Below are positions 1-8,793 of a DNA stretch of 49,529 nt, in pieces. This stretch comes from CAYRPN01 sp964426135 (GTDB lineage: Bacteria; Planctomycetota; Phycisphaerae; Phycisphaerales; Phycisphaeraceae), in contig CAYRPN010000033.1 of assembly GCA_964426135.1 (NCBI GenBank), forward strand, positions 1 to 49,529, written 5' to 3'. Position 1 is the first letter of the stretch, and every line of letters starts with the position of its first letter. The position numbers and the translations under genes were made by a program. The notes beneath the pieces were generated by a model. The model was not told the DNA's origin. It searched no databases and saw only the letters and a program-made list of their open reading frames with translations.

Positions 1-98
1 TCGCCCAGCCATTCCAGTGGAGGAAATGTCCAGAAAGGGGCCGGGCGGAGTATAAGTGAGTTTGCAAACATTTCGAATCTGAGATTTCAGATTTCGGA
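1..98. other. Left edge, no gene seen
   Basis: These bases lie downstream of the modB-like gene on the minus strand. The only structure seen is two heptamer units, GATTTCA and GATTTCG at 83-96. They are the reverse-complement type of the AAATCCG heptamer found inside ruvB at 28 kb. A modC ATPase gene would be expected further left, outside the window. Confidence 0.5.
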
Positions 99-914
99 TC
101 ACATCCCCCACTGCCGCACGCCCAGCACTCGCGCCGTCACCAGCACCGCCACCGCCGCGATCACCATGATGAGCGACACCGCGATCGCGCCGGCGAGGTT
201 GCCCGCTTGCAGCTCCAGGAACACCGTGGTCGGCAGCACCTCGGTGTGCATGCGGGTGGAGCCGGCGAAGACGAGGATCGGGCCGAACTCGCCCAGCGAC
301 CGGGCCCAGGCGAGCGTGCCGGCGGTGAGCATGCCGCGCTTCGCCTCCGGCAGCACCACCGCGAAAAACGCCTGCCCGCGCGAGGCGCCCAGCGTCAGCG
401 CCACTTCCTCCCGCCGGGTGGGAATCTGATCGAACGTCGCCCGCATCGTCCGCACCGCAAAAGCGCACGCCACCATGAACTGCGCCAGGATCACCGCGGG
501 AATCTCAAAGACCACGTGCTCGCGCAGCCAGTCGAACGGCTGCACCTTGAAAAGAATCAACAGGCTCAGGCCCACGACCAAGGGCGGCAGCACGATGGGG
601 ATGTCGAGGATCGCATCGACCACCGCCTTGCCGCGAAACTCCACGCGCGACATGAGATAGCCCACCGGCACCGCGACCCACAGCGACAGGATCGCCGTGA
701 TGCTGCATGAGATCAGGCTCAGCCAGATGGAGTAGCGGATCTTGTCGCTGTCCAGCGCGGCCAAGAGCGTGCCGGGCGTGGTGTAAACCATGTCGGCCAG
801 CAGCATCAGCGCGATGAGCAGCACATAGACGCCCGAGAGGATCGCGAGGCAAACGAAAAAGGGCGCGCTGGATTTGACGCGGAACGGCGCGGCAGGTTTT
901 TCGTTGGCGGTCAT
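99..914 (-). CDS. modB: Molybdate-type ABC transporter permease (ModB-like)
   Basis: This 271-residue inner-membrane permease of the binding-protein-dependent family would form the membrane channel of an oxyanion (molybdate or tungstate) importer. About six hydrophobic segments are visible, near residues 18-42, 62-86, 102-122, 138-155, 196-218 and 240-263. The cytoplasmic EAA loop lies at about 169-195 (EEVALTLGASRGQAF then VVLPEAKRGM) and is the site that docks the ATPase. The start at MTANEK was chosen because a longer frame to 1007 would add a non-membrane leader unlike the family. It follows the ModA-like gene on the same strand with a 121-bp gap holding a paired palindrome. The substrate is inferred from the ModA-like partner; sulfate/tungstate permeases (CysT, TupB) are close alternatives. 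Confidence 0.85.
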   Translation of the reverse strand: MTANEKPAAPFRVKSSAPFFVCLAILSGVYVLLIALMLLADMVYTTPGTLLAALDSDKIRYSIWLSLISCSITAILSLWVAVPVGYLMSRVEFRGKAVVDAILDIPIVLPPLVVGLSLLILFKVQPFDWLREHVVFEIPAVILAQFMVACAFAVRTMRATFDQIPTRREEVALTLGASRGQAFFAVVLPEAKRGMLTAGTLAWARSLGEFGPILVFAGSTRMHTEVLPTTVFLELQAGNLAGAIAVSLIMVIAAVAVLVTARVLGVRQWGM

Positions 915-950
915 GTGCGTGGCGTGAGAACGGTCATCGAACGAACACAC

Positions 951-1029
951 GGTTAGCGGAAACGCCGCAGGCGTCTGGTCGGGCGCGCGGGGCAAGCGGA
1001 CAGGCACCTGCGGTGCTTCCGCTAAACGG
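951..1029. repeat. Paired palindrome, F2 group (TTAGCGG ends)
   Basis: The left arm begins GGTTAGCGGAAACGCCGCAG at 951. The right arm (about 1003-1028) is its inverted, slightly diverged copy ending TTCCGCTAAACGG. Together they could form a hairpin with a loop of about 25 nt in the modA-modB intergenic gap. A half copy of the same subfamily is at 29950-29978. No T-tract follows, so a simple intrinsic terminator is not supported, though RNA folding could damp expression of modB relative to modA. Confidence 0.75.
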
Positions 1030-1035
1030 TTTCAT

Positions 1036-2571
1036 TTACGGCTTGGCATTCTGCGGAACCCACATCCACTTGAATCCCACCGTTTCAAATCGTTGCTTCG
1101 ACTGCGCCGCGGTGATCGCTTCGATCAGCCGGCCCATCAACTGCGGATATTTCGTGCCCTTGCCCACCGCGATCGGCTGCACGGCGATCGCGTCGGGATG
1201 GTCGATGGCGATGACCTGTGCGCGATCCTTCACGTGGTGGCAGTTGGCTTCGTAAACCACCGCCGCGTGCAGGCTGCCGGACTCCACGAGCTGCGCCACC
1301 AGCAGGTCGGCGGTCGGGGCGGTGGCTTTCGTGTTGGCGGCGACGGCGGCGTACACGCCCTCGCTTTGCAGCAGCTTCTTCGTCAGCGCGCCCAGCGCGG
1401 ATTTTTCTTCATCCGCCCGGCCGACCTTGACGCCCTCTTTCGCCAGATCCTTCAGCGTGCGGATGTTCATCGGATTGCCGCGCGGCACGAGGATCACCAT
1501 GCGCGTCTGCGAGACGTTGCGAAACTCCCGAAACAAATCCGCCACATCGCGGGAGAACGAAACGTCACAGGCGAAATAGGCATCGGGCCTGGCGCCCGCT
1601 TTCATCTGGCTGACGAGCGTGCCGCAGCCCTGATATTCTTCGACGAGTTTCACGCCTTCGCGCAGGCGGAATTCATCCACGGTCTGCCGGCAGCCCGCGC
1701 CGTTGAGCCCGCCGGCAAAGAGTGTGATCTTCGGCTCCACCGCCCACGGGTCGCCCGGCAGCGTCTCGTAGAAAAGCTGATTCATGATCGCCTGGCCCTT
1801 TTCCGGCGCGGCGAGAAACCGCGCGAAGCGAAGCGCGTCGGTGGGCCGCCTGCTCCCACTCACCACCGCGGCGCTGATGGTGGACACGCTGTCCTTGAAC
1901 TGCGACAGCGCCACGCTTTCGAGATCGAACTGGCGCGCCGTGGAATCCCAGATCACGCCCGCATCCACGCTGCCGGTCTGCACCAGCAGCGCGACCTCGG
2001 TGACCGTGGGCTGCTCCACTTTCTTGCCCTTCCAGAGTTTGTCCCACTCCCCTGACTTGTCCAGCGCCTTCTTCGCAGCCTTGCCGCTGGCGGTTTCATT
2101 GTTGGGCAGGGCGTAGGTGACGCCGGGACGGAAGAGGTCATCCAGCGTCGCGATCTTCTTCGGATTGCTCTTCGCGACGGCGAGGACGAGGCGGAACCTG
2201 CCGAAGGGAATGTGCTCGATGATGAGCCCTTTCGCCAGCGCCAACTGGATGAACTGCTCATCGGCCGGAATGAACACGTCGCCTTTCACAGCCGTTTCCA
2301 GCGTGGAGAGCAAAGCCCCGCTGCTCTTGGCGTCGATGCGCAGGCCGATGCCCAGCTCCTCTTCGAACGCTTTGCCGATCGCCTCGACCGGCTCGCGGAT
2401 GCCGGCCGCGACATAAACGTGCAAGGGGTCGCCGACATCGCCGGTCTGCGCCCGGCGCTTCGTCGGATTCCAGACCAACAGCGCCACCAGCGCCGCAAGC
2501 ACCGCAAGCGAGCCGAGCATGAGCAGCGGCGCGTTGGTCAGGCTGCCGATCTGTCGATGGCGTTGACGCAT
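1036..2571 (-). CDS. modA: Tandem two-domain ModA-like periplasmic binding protein
   Basis: This 511-residue protein carries two solute-binding domains in one chain, about twice the size of an ordinary ModA (around 250). An N-terminal hydrophobic segment at about 14-34, with no clear cleavage site or lipobox, suggests a membrane-anchored protein. Domain 1 runs about 49-280: it opens PLHVYVAAG, has the SSGALLSTLE ligand loop, ADEQFI, and TGSVDAGVIWDS near 199-210. Domain 2 runs about 281-505: it opens KITLFAGGLN, with ILVPRGNP and ESGSLHAAVVYE as equivalents. Both domains belong to the ModA/substrate-binding type. It precedes the ModB-like permease on the same strand, consistent with an importer operon. 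Whether both domains bind the same anion cannot be told from sequence; an iron- or tungstate-type ligand is possible. Confidence 0.8.
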   Translation of the reverse strand: MRQRHRQIGSLTNAPLLMLGSLAVLAALVALLVWNPTKRRAQTGDVGDPLHVYVAAGIREPVEAIGKAFEEELGIGLRIDAKSSGALLSTLETAVKGDVFIPADEQFIQLALAKGLIIEHIPFGRFRLVLAVAKSNPKKIATLDDLFRPGVTYALPNNETASGKAAKKALDKSGEWDKLWKGKKVEQPTVTEVALLVQTGSVDAGVIWDSTARQFDLESVALSQFKDSVSTISAAVVSGSRRPTDALRFARFLAAPEKGQAIMNQLFYETLPGDPWAVEPKITLFAGGLNGAGCRQTVDEFRLREGVKLVEEYQGCGTLVSQMKAGARPDAYFACDVSFSRDVADLFREFRNVSQTRMVILVPRGNPMNIRTLKDLAKEGVKVGRADEEKSALGALTKKLLQSEGVYAAVAANTKATAPTADLLVAQLVESGSLHAAVVYEANCHHVKDRAQVIAIDHPDAIAVQPIAVGKGTKYPQLMGRLIEAITAAQSKQRFETVGFKWMWVPQNAKP

Positions 2572-2682
2572 GGTGAAGGTTGTGCCCTGAGCGCATCAGG
2601 ATACAGGCAACGTCAGGTTGGGTGAATGACTCCGCAGGCGGCGGGAGTGGGCGGGTGCGTGACATCTAATGCGGGCCCGATC

Positions 2683-2819
2683 AAACTCCCCTCCCTTTTT
2701 GGGAGGGGCAGGGGGAGGGTCGGGCCGACGGACTCGTTGGGGCTCCAGTTCAAATACAGACACAAGGAAGCAGTTCGCCAGACCCTCCCCTAGCCCCTCC
2801 CTAAAAGGGAGGGGAACTC
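2683..2819. repeat. F1 paired palindrome, locus 1
   Basis: Two inverted copies of an arm of about 40 bp (ACTCCCCTCCC, loop, GGGAGGGGCAGGGGGAGGGT) are separated by about 55 bp of unrelated core. Each arm is itself a hairpin with a GGGAGGGG stem. The element fills the divergent gap between the minus-strand modA gene and the plus-strand PQQ gene. The arms match those at 4.3 and 47.8 kb, but the core differs. Confidence 0.85.
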
Positions 2820-2939
2820 GACGCGCAGAAGGTGTCACACACCCGAGTGGGCCGGATCCATTCGTGGGCCTATCGTGTGCCGCGATGGCGGACCGTTTCG
2901 CCGCGGCCTCTCGTTGTCCTCCCCAGCGGATCAAACACC

Positions 2940-4178
2940 ATGCGAATTGTCCTTCTCATTGCCACACTCCTGGCCTCGCCATGCTTCGCGGAGAATCCTC
3001 CCGCCAGCGACACCTGGCCGCAGTGGCGCGGCCCGACGCGCGACGGCAAGGTCGGCGGCGCCGCCTGGCCCAATTCGCTCAAGGCGGATCGCCTGAAACT
3101 TCGCTGGCGCGTGGATCAGGGCGAAAGCTACGCCGGCCCCATCGTCGCAGGCGACGCGATTTACACCGTGGAGACGAAGGACCGCAAGAAGGAAATCGCC
3201 CGCGCCCTGGACCGCAAGACCGGCGAGGAGAAATGGAACCTCGCGTGGGATGGCTCGATGACCGTGCCGTTCTTCGCCGCCCGCAACGGCAACTGGGTGC
3301 GCTCCACGCCGGCGCTCGATGGTGATCGGCTGTACGTCGCCGGCATGCGCGATGTGCTCGTCTGCGTCGACGCGAAGAGCGGCAAGGAACGGTGGCGCGT
3401 CGACTTCGTGGAACGCTTCAAGGCATCGCTGCCGACCTTCGGCTTCGTCTGCTCGCCGCTGATCGTGGGCGACGCGGTTTACGTGCAGGCCGGCGCGGGA
3501 TTCGTGAAGCTCAACAAGATGACCGGTGAAACGATCTGGCGCACGCTCGACGACGGCGGCGGCATGAACGGCAGCGCGTTCGCGTCGCCCAGTTTCGCCA
3601 CCATCGCGGGCAAACCCCAGATGCTCGTGCAGACTCGCACCCTGCTGGCGGGCGTGGAACTGGACAAGGGCCAGGTCCTCTGGCAGCAGAAGATCGAGGC
3701 TTTCCGCGGCATGAACATCCTCACGCCGCTCGCTTACGACAACACCGTCTTGACCAGCAGCTACGGCGGGCGAACGCTGCAACTGAAAATCGATCAGGCC
3801 GACGGCAGATTCTCCGCGACGCAGGCGTGGGACAACCGCACGCAGGGTTACATGACCAGCCCCGTCATCATCGATGACCATGGCTATTTTCTGGGGCGAA
3901 ACAAGCGGTTCCACTGCGTGGCGCTGGGCAGCGGCGAGGTGAAGTGGACCAGCGAAAAGACCTACTGCGAGTACTGGTCGCTGGTGGCGCAGGGCGACAA
4001 GATCCTGGGCCTGGATCAGCGCGGCATCCTTTACCTCATCAAGGCAACGCCGGAGAAGTTCGAGGTGCTCGACGAACGGAAAATCAGCGAGCAGGAAACG
4101 TGGGCCCATCTGGCGGTGGTCGGCAACGAACTGTTCGTGCGCGAGTTGAAGGGAATGATGGTCTGGGAGTGGAAGTGA
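2940..4178 (+). CDS. Exported PQQ-like beta-propeller protein
   Basis: This 412-residue protein has a short Sec signal peptide (MRIVLLIATLLASPCFA). It then opens with WPQWRGPTRDGK, the usual first motif of planctomycetal PQQ-like propellers. Repeated blades are visible as AGPIVAGDAIYTVE, LDGDRLYVAG and VGDAVYVQAGAGF, each with a GxxxW-type strand end such as TGEEKWNLAWD and SGKERWRVDFVE. The start was placed at the Met directly before the signal peptide rather than an upstream in-frame codon. Family members bind proteins, sugars or rarely PQQ; no catalytic residues can be assigned. A second paralogue lies at 11.7-13.0 kb. It is probably periplasmic, with unknown substrate. Confidence 0.8.
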   Translation: MRIVLLIATLLASPCFAENPPASDTWPQWRGPTRDGKVGGAAWPNSLKADRLKLRWRVDQGESYAGPIVAGDAIYTVETKDRKKEIARALDRKTGEEKWNLAWDGSMTVPFFAARNGNWVRSTPALDGDRLYVAGMRDVLVCVDAKSGKERWRVDFVERFKASLPTFGFVCSPLIVGDAVYVQAGAGFVKLNKMTGETIWRTLDDGGGMNGSAFASPSFATIAGKPQMLVQTRTLLAGVELDKGQVLWQQKIEAFRGMNILTPLAYDNTVLTSSYGGRTLQLKIDQADGRFSATQAWDNRTQGYMTSPVIIDDHGYFLGRNKRFHCVALGSGEVKWTSEKTYCEYWSLVAQGDKILGLDQRGILYLIKATPEKFEVLDERKISEQETWAHLAVVGNELFVRELKGMMVWEWK

Positions 4179-4221
4179 AACAGGATCTTGCCGGCCCTTC
4201 AACACCCGGCTCGGAGCCTTA

Positions 4222-4410
4222 GGAATGGAATGGAATGGAATCGAATCTACTTCCCGATTGGCACAGTTCGCACTCCCCTCCCTCTTAGGGAGGGGCAGGG
4301 GGAGGGTCGGGCAAACAGCCTGATTTCATGCACAATCATGCAGTGCGCCCGACCCTCCCCTAACCCCTCCCTAAGAGGGAGGGGAATCGGAAACGGCCAA
4401 GTCGGGAAGT
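4222..4410. repeat. GGAAT pentamer run and F1 element with terminal inverted repeats, locus 2
   Basis: Four GGAAT units plus one CGAAT run from 4222 to 4246. They are followed by an F1 element bounded by ACTTCCCGA (4249) and its inverse TCGGGAAGT (4402-4410). Inside are two inverted F1 arms around a core containing CAGCCTGATTT and ATCATGCAGTGCG. The same core recurs nearly unchanged at 47.8 kb, so this is a defined mobile-looking element of about 160 bp. Confidence 0.85.
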
Positions 4411-4442
4411 AATCTCGGTTCCGTTCCTTAAGACTTCTCCGA

Positions 4443-4575
4443 GTGGCCGGGGCTGGAGTCCGCGCACGCCCCGGAACGATCGCGACGTGATTGCGAGAAC
4501 GGGGGAAACCGCGATTCGTTGGAGCAAGGCACGCCTTTCCGGGGCATCCGCAGAGCCTTCAGCCCCGGCCGCCCG
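4443..4575. repeat. F4 paired palindrome
   Basis: The left arm GGCCGGGGCTGGAGTCCGCG (from 4445) ends in GCCCCGGAA. An inverted, diverged copy occupies about 4537-4574 (TTCCGGGGC ... CAGCCCCGGCC). The element fills the gap downstream of hemC. A nearly identical single arm lies in frame inside rtcB at 36572-36608. Confidence 0.8.
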
Positions 4576-4589
4576 GCGTGAGAGCGATG

Positions 4590-5645
4590 TCACTCGCGAG
4601 CCAGCACCTGCCGCGCGCCCTGCTCCTCCAGTCGCTCCAGCACGCGGGACGCGAGATGGCGCAGTTCCTTGGCGCCGGCCTCCATTTTCGCTTCGATCAT
4701 CTGCCTGCCATCGGGGCTGATCACGCGCGCGGTCAGGCGATAGCCGCCGCGGCCGTCCACCAGGATCGGTTCGGCGTAGGCGGCGATGGGCGAGTGGCAA
4801 TCGCCGGCGAGTCCATCGATGATCGCGCGCTCCAGTTCGACCGCTTGCGCGGTGGGCGCGTGATTCAGCGGCAACACGCGCTGCATGGTGATGTGATCAT
4901 CGCCGCGGCACTGCAGCGCCAGCGCGCCTTGGCCGGCGGCAGGAAGAATGATGGAGGGATCGACGGGCCGGTCCGCGTGCCGCGCCAGCCCCGCGCGGGT
5001 CAGGCCGGCAACCGCCATGAGCGTGGCGTCGTAGTGGGGGACGGGGGGTTGGGGGTTAGCGGCTGGGGGTTTGGCGGCGGATGCGGCGGTTCGCCGGTCA
5101 GGCCTCGGAGGCAAGGGCGGGTTCGATTCCGGTTCGCTCGATTCGGCCGGTGTTTCCAGCACCTTTCGCAAGCGCGTCTGCACGTTGCCGCGGATCAGTT
5201 CGATCTTCAGGTCCGGCCGCAGTCGCAGCACCTGGGCGGCGCGGCGGGGACTGGCGGTGCCGAAGACGGCGCCCTGGGGCAGATCGTCGATGCGTGCGGC
5301 CGCGTGTCGGGTCACAAGGCAATCGCGTACATCCTCGCGCGGCGGAACAGCCGCAACGACCAGGCGTTTCGTCGGCTTCGTCGGCAGGTCCTTCAGGCTG
5401 TGCACCGCCAGGTCGGCGCGGTGATCGAGCAGCGCCTGCTCGATCGCCTTGGCGAACAGGCCCTTGCCGCCGGAGTCGGCCAGCGACGCTTCGAGGAACT
5501 GATCGCCCTCGGATTCGATCCAGACATAGCTGATCTCGACGGCGGGATGCAGCCGCTTGAGCGCGGCGCCGACGAGTTCCGCCTGCACGCGTGCAAGCTG
5601 GCTGCGGCGGGAGGCGATGATGATGGGCCGGCGACTGCGTCGCAT
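4590..5645 (-). CDS. hemC: Hydroxymethylbilane synthase (porphobilinogen deaminase) with internal insertion
   Basis: HemC joins four porphobilinogen units into hydroxymethylbilane in haem synthesis (cytoplasmic). Landmarks seen: IIIASRRSQLA at the N-terminus, HSLKDLPTK (82-90), GTASPRRAAQVL (129-140), RGNVQTRLRK (152-161) and the cofactor-anchoring cysteine in LAGDCHSPIAA (C283). At 351 residues it is about 40 longer than usual. The excess is a low-complexity Pro/Ala-rich stretch at about 163-204 (DNA 5034-5159), exactly where homologues have a four- to five-residue turn between NVQTRLRK and YDATLMAVAGL. The DNA of its distal half reads as degenerate G-rich heptamers. The frame is open and all core motifs are intact, so it is probably functional. 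A heptamer array starts 12 bp upstream of the start codon. Confidence 0.93.
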   Translation of the reverse strand: MRRSRRPIIIASRRSQLARVQAELVGAALKRLHPAVEISYVWIESEGDQFLEASLADSGGKGLFAKAIEQALLDHRADLAVHSLKDLPTKPTKRLVVAAVPPREDVRDCLVTRHAAARIDDLPQGAVFGTASPRRAAQVLRLRPDLKIELIRGNVQTRLRKVLETPAESSEPESNPPLPPRPDRRTAASAAKPPAANPQPPVPHYDATLMAVAGLTRAGLARHADRPVDPSIILPAAGQGALALQCRGDDHITMQRVLPLNHAPTAQAVELERAIIDGLAGDCHSPIAAYAEPILVDGRGGYRLTARVISPDGRQMIEAKMEAGAKELRHLASRVLERLEEQGARQVLARE

Positions 5646-5656
5646 GGGAGATCAGG

Positions 5657-5691
5657 GGACAGAGGACAGAGGGCAGAGGACAGAGGACAGA
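5657..5691. repeat. Heptamer tandem repeat GGACAGA x5
   Basis: Five consecutive 7-bp units (GGACAGA, GGACAGA, GGGCAGA, GGACAGA, GGACAGA) lie directly in the leader of hemC. Change in unit number would alter promoter spacing but not coding sequence. It belongs to the same class as arrays at 28.2, 29.9, 30.5, 30.6, 32.1 and 44.0 kb. Confidence 0.9.
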
Positions 5692-5920
5692 GGAAAAAGA
5701 TCAGTGCGTACAGGTCGTAGGTTAGCGGTCGGGCCGAGTCTGCGAGGCCCACCTGTCAACGGCCATCCGGTCAATCGGCGGGGTGAATCCTGATCGCCTG
5801 CTTCGACCGCTGACTTCAGACTTCCGATTCATTGCCGGGTATCCAGCAAGGGTCTACTATAGCCGCCGCGATAAAAGTGTGAATGGCCGCGGGGTTGTGC
5901 AAACGCTGTGGAGGATTGTC

Positions 5921-6886
5921 ATGGCTGGAAAATCACTGACGGTCGCCTTGACCGGCGGCACCGGTTTCGTCGGGCGGCATGTGCTTCCCAAACTGCTGGC
6001 TGAAGGGCACGAGGTGCGGGCCCTGGTGCGCGATCAAGCCAGGTGGGACACGATCGACAAGCGCGTGCATCGCATCGAGGGCGATCTGTTCGATGACGAA
6101 GCGGTGCATGAACTGGTCGAAGGCGTCGACGCGGTGGTGCACCTGGTCGGCATCATCATGGAGAAACCCAAGCAGGGACAGACGTTCGAACGCGTGCATG
6201 TGGAGTCGACGCGGCGACTCATCGAGGCGACGCGAGCGGCAGCGGCGCATCGGCAATCGCAAGGCCGCGGCGGCGCGGTGAAGTGGGCGCACATGTCCGC
6301 GCTCGGCTCGCGGCCCAACGCGGTGAGCATGTACCACCGCACCAAGTGGCAGGCGGAGGAACTGGTGCGCGGCAGCGGCCTCGATTACACGATCTTCCGC
6401 CCGTCGATCATTCACGGTCCCGATGGCGAGTTCATGCAGATGGTGCGCGGGTTCTGGTGCGGATTTTTCCCGCCTTTCATCGTGCCTTACTTCGGCGCGG
6501 GGCCGCTGGGCACGGGCGGCGCGGGACGGTTGCAGCCGGTCTATGTCGACGATGTGGCGACCTGCTTCACCAGCGCGCTGACCAATCCGAAAGCCAGCGG
6601 CGAAACGTATCCGCTGGGCGGGCCTCTGGCGGTGACCTGGCCGCAGCTTTACGAAGCAGTAGGCCGGCATCTGGCCAACAAGCGGAACAAGCGCGTGTTC
6701 CCGGTGCCCGCGTGGTACGCCAAGATCATCGCCGGCAAGCCCGGCGTGCCGTTCAACCTCGATCAGGTCATCATGAGCCAGGAAGATTCCACGTGCGAGA
6801 TCGCGAAAGTGGAAAGCGACTTCGGCATCAAGCTCGCCGATTTCGAGGCGACGGTGGCGCAGTATGCGGGAAGCATCCAGGCGTGA
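5921..6886 (+). CDS. NAD(P)-dependent epimerase/NmrA-like SDR (complex I NDUFA9-type)
   Basis: This 321-residue protein belongs to the extended/atypical short-chain dehydrogenase fold. The nucleotide-binding motif TGGTGFVGRHV lies at about 11-21, followed by ALVRD, GDLFDD and VDAVVHLVGI, typical of the NDUFA9-like and NmrA-like groups. The catalytic-type YHRTKWQAEE (Y..K) and FRPSIIHGPDG motifs follow. The start at MAGKSL is supported by GGAGG at 5910-5914. These proteins often act as quinone-biosynthesis or membrane-complex accessory factors, but the substrate here is unknown. A possible -10 (TACTAT, 5854-5859) lies upstream. It is followed by the symporter gene 57 bp later, which appears to have its own promoter. 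Confidence 0.85.
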   Translation: MAGKSLTVALTGGTGFVGRHVLPKLLAEGHEVRALVRDQARWDTIDKRVHRIEGDLFDDEAVHELVEGVDAVVHLVGIIMEKPKQGQTFERVHVESTRRLIEATRAAAAHRQSQGRGGAVKWAHMSALGSRPNAVSMYHRTKWQAEELVRGSGLDYTIFRPSIIHGPDGEFMQMVRGFWCGFFPPFIVPYFGAGPLGTGGAGRLQPVYVDDVATCFTSALTNPKASGETYPLGGPLAVTWPQLYEAVGRHLANKRNKRVFPVPAWYAKIIAGKPGVPFNLDQVIMSQEDSTCEIAKVESDFGIKLADFEATVAQYAGSIQA

Positions 6887-6931
6887 TCGATCACCTCGCG
6901 TGAAAGCCGCGGTGTGCTGGGCGCTTCGAAG

Positions 6932-6937
6932 TAAACT
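6932..6937 (+). promoter_or_regulatory. Putative -10 hexamer, leaderless start of symporter
   Basis: TAAACT is followed by exactly 6 nt (GCCCGC) and then ATG. The transcription start would fall at or next to the A of the start codon. There is no Shine-Dalgarno site. I see no clear -35 box. Confidence 0.5.
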
Positions 6938-6943
6938 GCCCGC

Positions 6944-8398
6944 ATGACCACTTCCCCCGCGTCAACCGGGCCGACCGCGACGGTGCATCCGCTCGCGTTC
7001 TGGCGATGGAAGCTGCACTGGCAGATCCTGCTGGGCCTGCTGATCGGAGCGGGACTCGGCTACCTCAGCGGCGCCAGCGCCCTGAGCGCGTGGGAAGCGG
7101 TGACCGGCACGCCGACCGGCGCTGCCGCCAGGTCCAAGGCCGTCGACCTGCTGCGCGCCAGGTGGGATTACCTCACGTTCGACCTCGTCGGCGATCTGTT
7201 TCTCAACGGCTTGAAACTCATCGTCGTGCCGCTGGTCACCACCTCGATCATCCTCGCCGTCGCCTCGATCGGCGCACACGCCGGCTTCGGTCGGCTCGGG
7301 GTCAAGACGCTTCTCTACTTCATGTCCACCAGCCTGATCGCGATTCTGACCGGCCTGCTGCTGATCAACGCCGTCGGTCCCGGCCGCAGCGAGTCCGGCA
7401 AGCCCCTGCTCACCAGCGAGCACCTGGCGCAGTTCGACAAGGAAGCCGCCACGATCAAGCAGAAGGTGGGCCAGAAGCAGGCAAGCGACTTTCTCAACGT
7501 CTTCCGCGAGATGGTGCCGGACAATCCCATCAAGGCGGCCGCCGAAGGCAACATGCTCGGACTGATCGTCTGCGCGCTGCTGATCGGTTTTTTCCTTTCG
7601 CAGTTGCAGGGGCCCCTGCACGACGCCATGCGAAACCTGACCGAGGCCGTCTATGCGATCACGATGAAGATCACGGACCTGGTCCTGCGCTTCGCGCCGC
7701 TGGGCGTGGGCATGCTGGTGGCCGCAACGGTGTCGGAGAACTACGCGACGCTGAAGCAGGAGGAGCGCTTCGGTGATTTCGTCGCCAGCATCGTGGCCTT
7801 CGCGCTGTGTACGTTCGTGGGACTGCTGGTGCATCTGCTGGTGGTGATGCCGGTGATCCTGATGCTGGCGGCGCGGGTGAATCCGCTGCGACATTACAAG
7901 GCGATGCTGCCGGCCCTGATGACGGCCTTCTCCACCGCCAGCAGCAACGCGACGCTGCCCGTGAACATGGAATGCATCGAAAAAGCAGGCGTGTCGAAGA
8001 AGGTCAGCAGCTTCGTGTTGCCCCTGGGCGCGACCGTGAACATGGATGGAACCGCCCTCTACGAATGCACCGCCGCGATCTTCATCGCCCAGGCCTTCGG
8101 CGTGGAACTTTCCTTCGGCCAGCAGTTCTTCGTCGTCGTCGCCGCCCTCCTCACCAGCGTCGGCGTGGCGGGCGTGCCGTCGGCGTCACTGGTGGCGATC
8201 GTGATCATCCTGCAGTCGCTCACCCAGCAACTGGAAGCCCAGGGCGTCACCATCAATCTCGCCGCGGGCCTGCCCATCCTGCTCGTCTTCGACCGTCCGC
8301 TCGACATGTGCCGGACGGCCGTCAACATCTTCTCCGACTCCGTTGGCGCGGTCGTCGTGGCCAGAAGCGAAGGCGAGACCGGCGTGCTTGCCCACTAG
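6944..8398 (+). CDS. Dicarboxylate/amino acid:cation symporter (DAACS, GltP/DctA type)
   Basis: This 484-residue inner-membrane sodium- or proton-coupled carrier takes up glutamate, aspartate or C4-dicarboxylates. Signature regions are visible: the serine-rich hairpin FSTASSNATLPVNME near 330, followed by LPLGATVNMDGTALYE (NMDGT motif), FIAQAFGVELS, then SVGVAGVPSASLVAIVIIL (second hairpin) and DRPLDMCRTAVNIFSDS near the C-terminus, which holds the substrate- and cation-binding Asp and Asn. A longer hydrophilic segment between about 140 and 190 (KPLLTSEHLAQFDKEAATIKQK) is an extracytoplasmic loop. Substrate choice cannot be fixed, although the Arg in CRTAVN favours dicarboxylates or acidic amino acids. 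It is probably monocistronic. Confidence 0.92.
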   Translation: MTTSPASTGPTATVHPLAFWRWKLHWQILLGLLIGAGLGYLSGASALSAWEAVTGTPTGAAARSKAVDLLRARWDYLTFDLVGDLFLNGLKLIVVPLVTTSIILAVASIGAHAGFGRLGVKTLLYFMSTSLIAILTGLLLINAVGPGRSESGKPLLTSEHLAQFDKEAATIKQKVGQKQASDFLNVFREMVPDNPIKAAAEGNMLGLIVCALLIGFFLSQLQGPLHDAMRNLTEAVYAITMKITDLVLRFAPLGVGMLVAATVSENYATLKQEERFGDFVASIVAFALCTFVGLLVHLLVVMPVILMLAARVNPLRHYKAMLPALMTAFSTASSNATLPVNMECIEKAGVSKKVSSFVLPLGATVNMDGTALYECTAAIFIAQAFGVELSFGQQFFVVVAALLTSVGVAGVPSASLVAIVIILQSLTQQLEAQGVTINLAAGLPILLVFDRPLDMCRTAVNIFSDSVGAVVVARSEGETGVLAH

Positions 8399-8793
8399 CC
8401 CGCGTTTCCCACCGCAAGTCATCAGGCGAAAGAAGCCGCACACGAGGAGCCGACCAAGGCCCAGGTCCAGTGCAATGCTTCCACGAATGAACCCTGCCCC
8501 GCGTCCTTCCTCGCCCCCCGATGGGCCACGATCGGCACCCCAAAAGTGGCCGGCCACGTACCCCCCGGGGGCGAAAACCGACCTTAACCCGCATCAATAC
8601 AAATACTTACCATTTGCCTGCCAAAAAGGTAGGACACTTTCCGGCCACTTCCGGCCGCCGCCCTTCTCCCGTTGAAACCCGGCGAAAACCTGTCAAAGAA
8701 CAACGCGGCCTCGGAGGGAAGCCGTCGGCATAGCTACCTTACATTGTCCGATCTATACGGAAGGTTACCGCCGATCGCCCCGCTCGCCATCCG
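8399..8793. other. Gene-free region before repeats
   Basis: No convincing reading frame or RNA is seen. The stretch is ordinary GC-rich intergenic sequence leading into the repeat block. Confidence 0.5.

Noticed and set aside
951..1029. Intrinsic terminator between modA and modB
   Set aside because: A strong inverted repeat but no T-tract on either strand; it matches a dispersed palindrome family instead.
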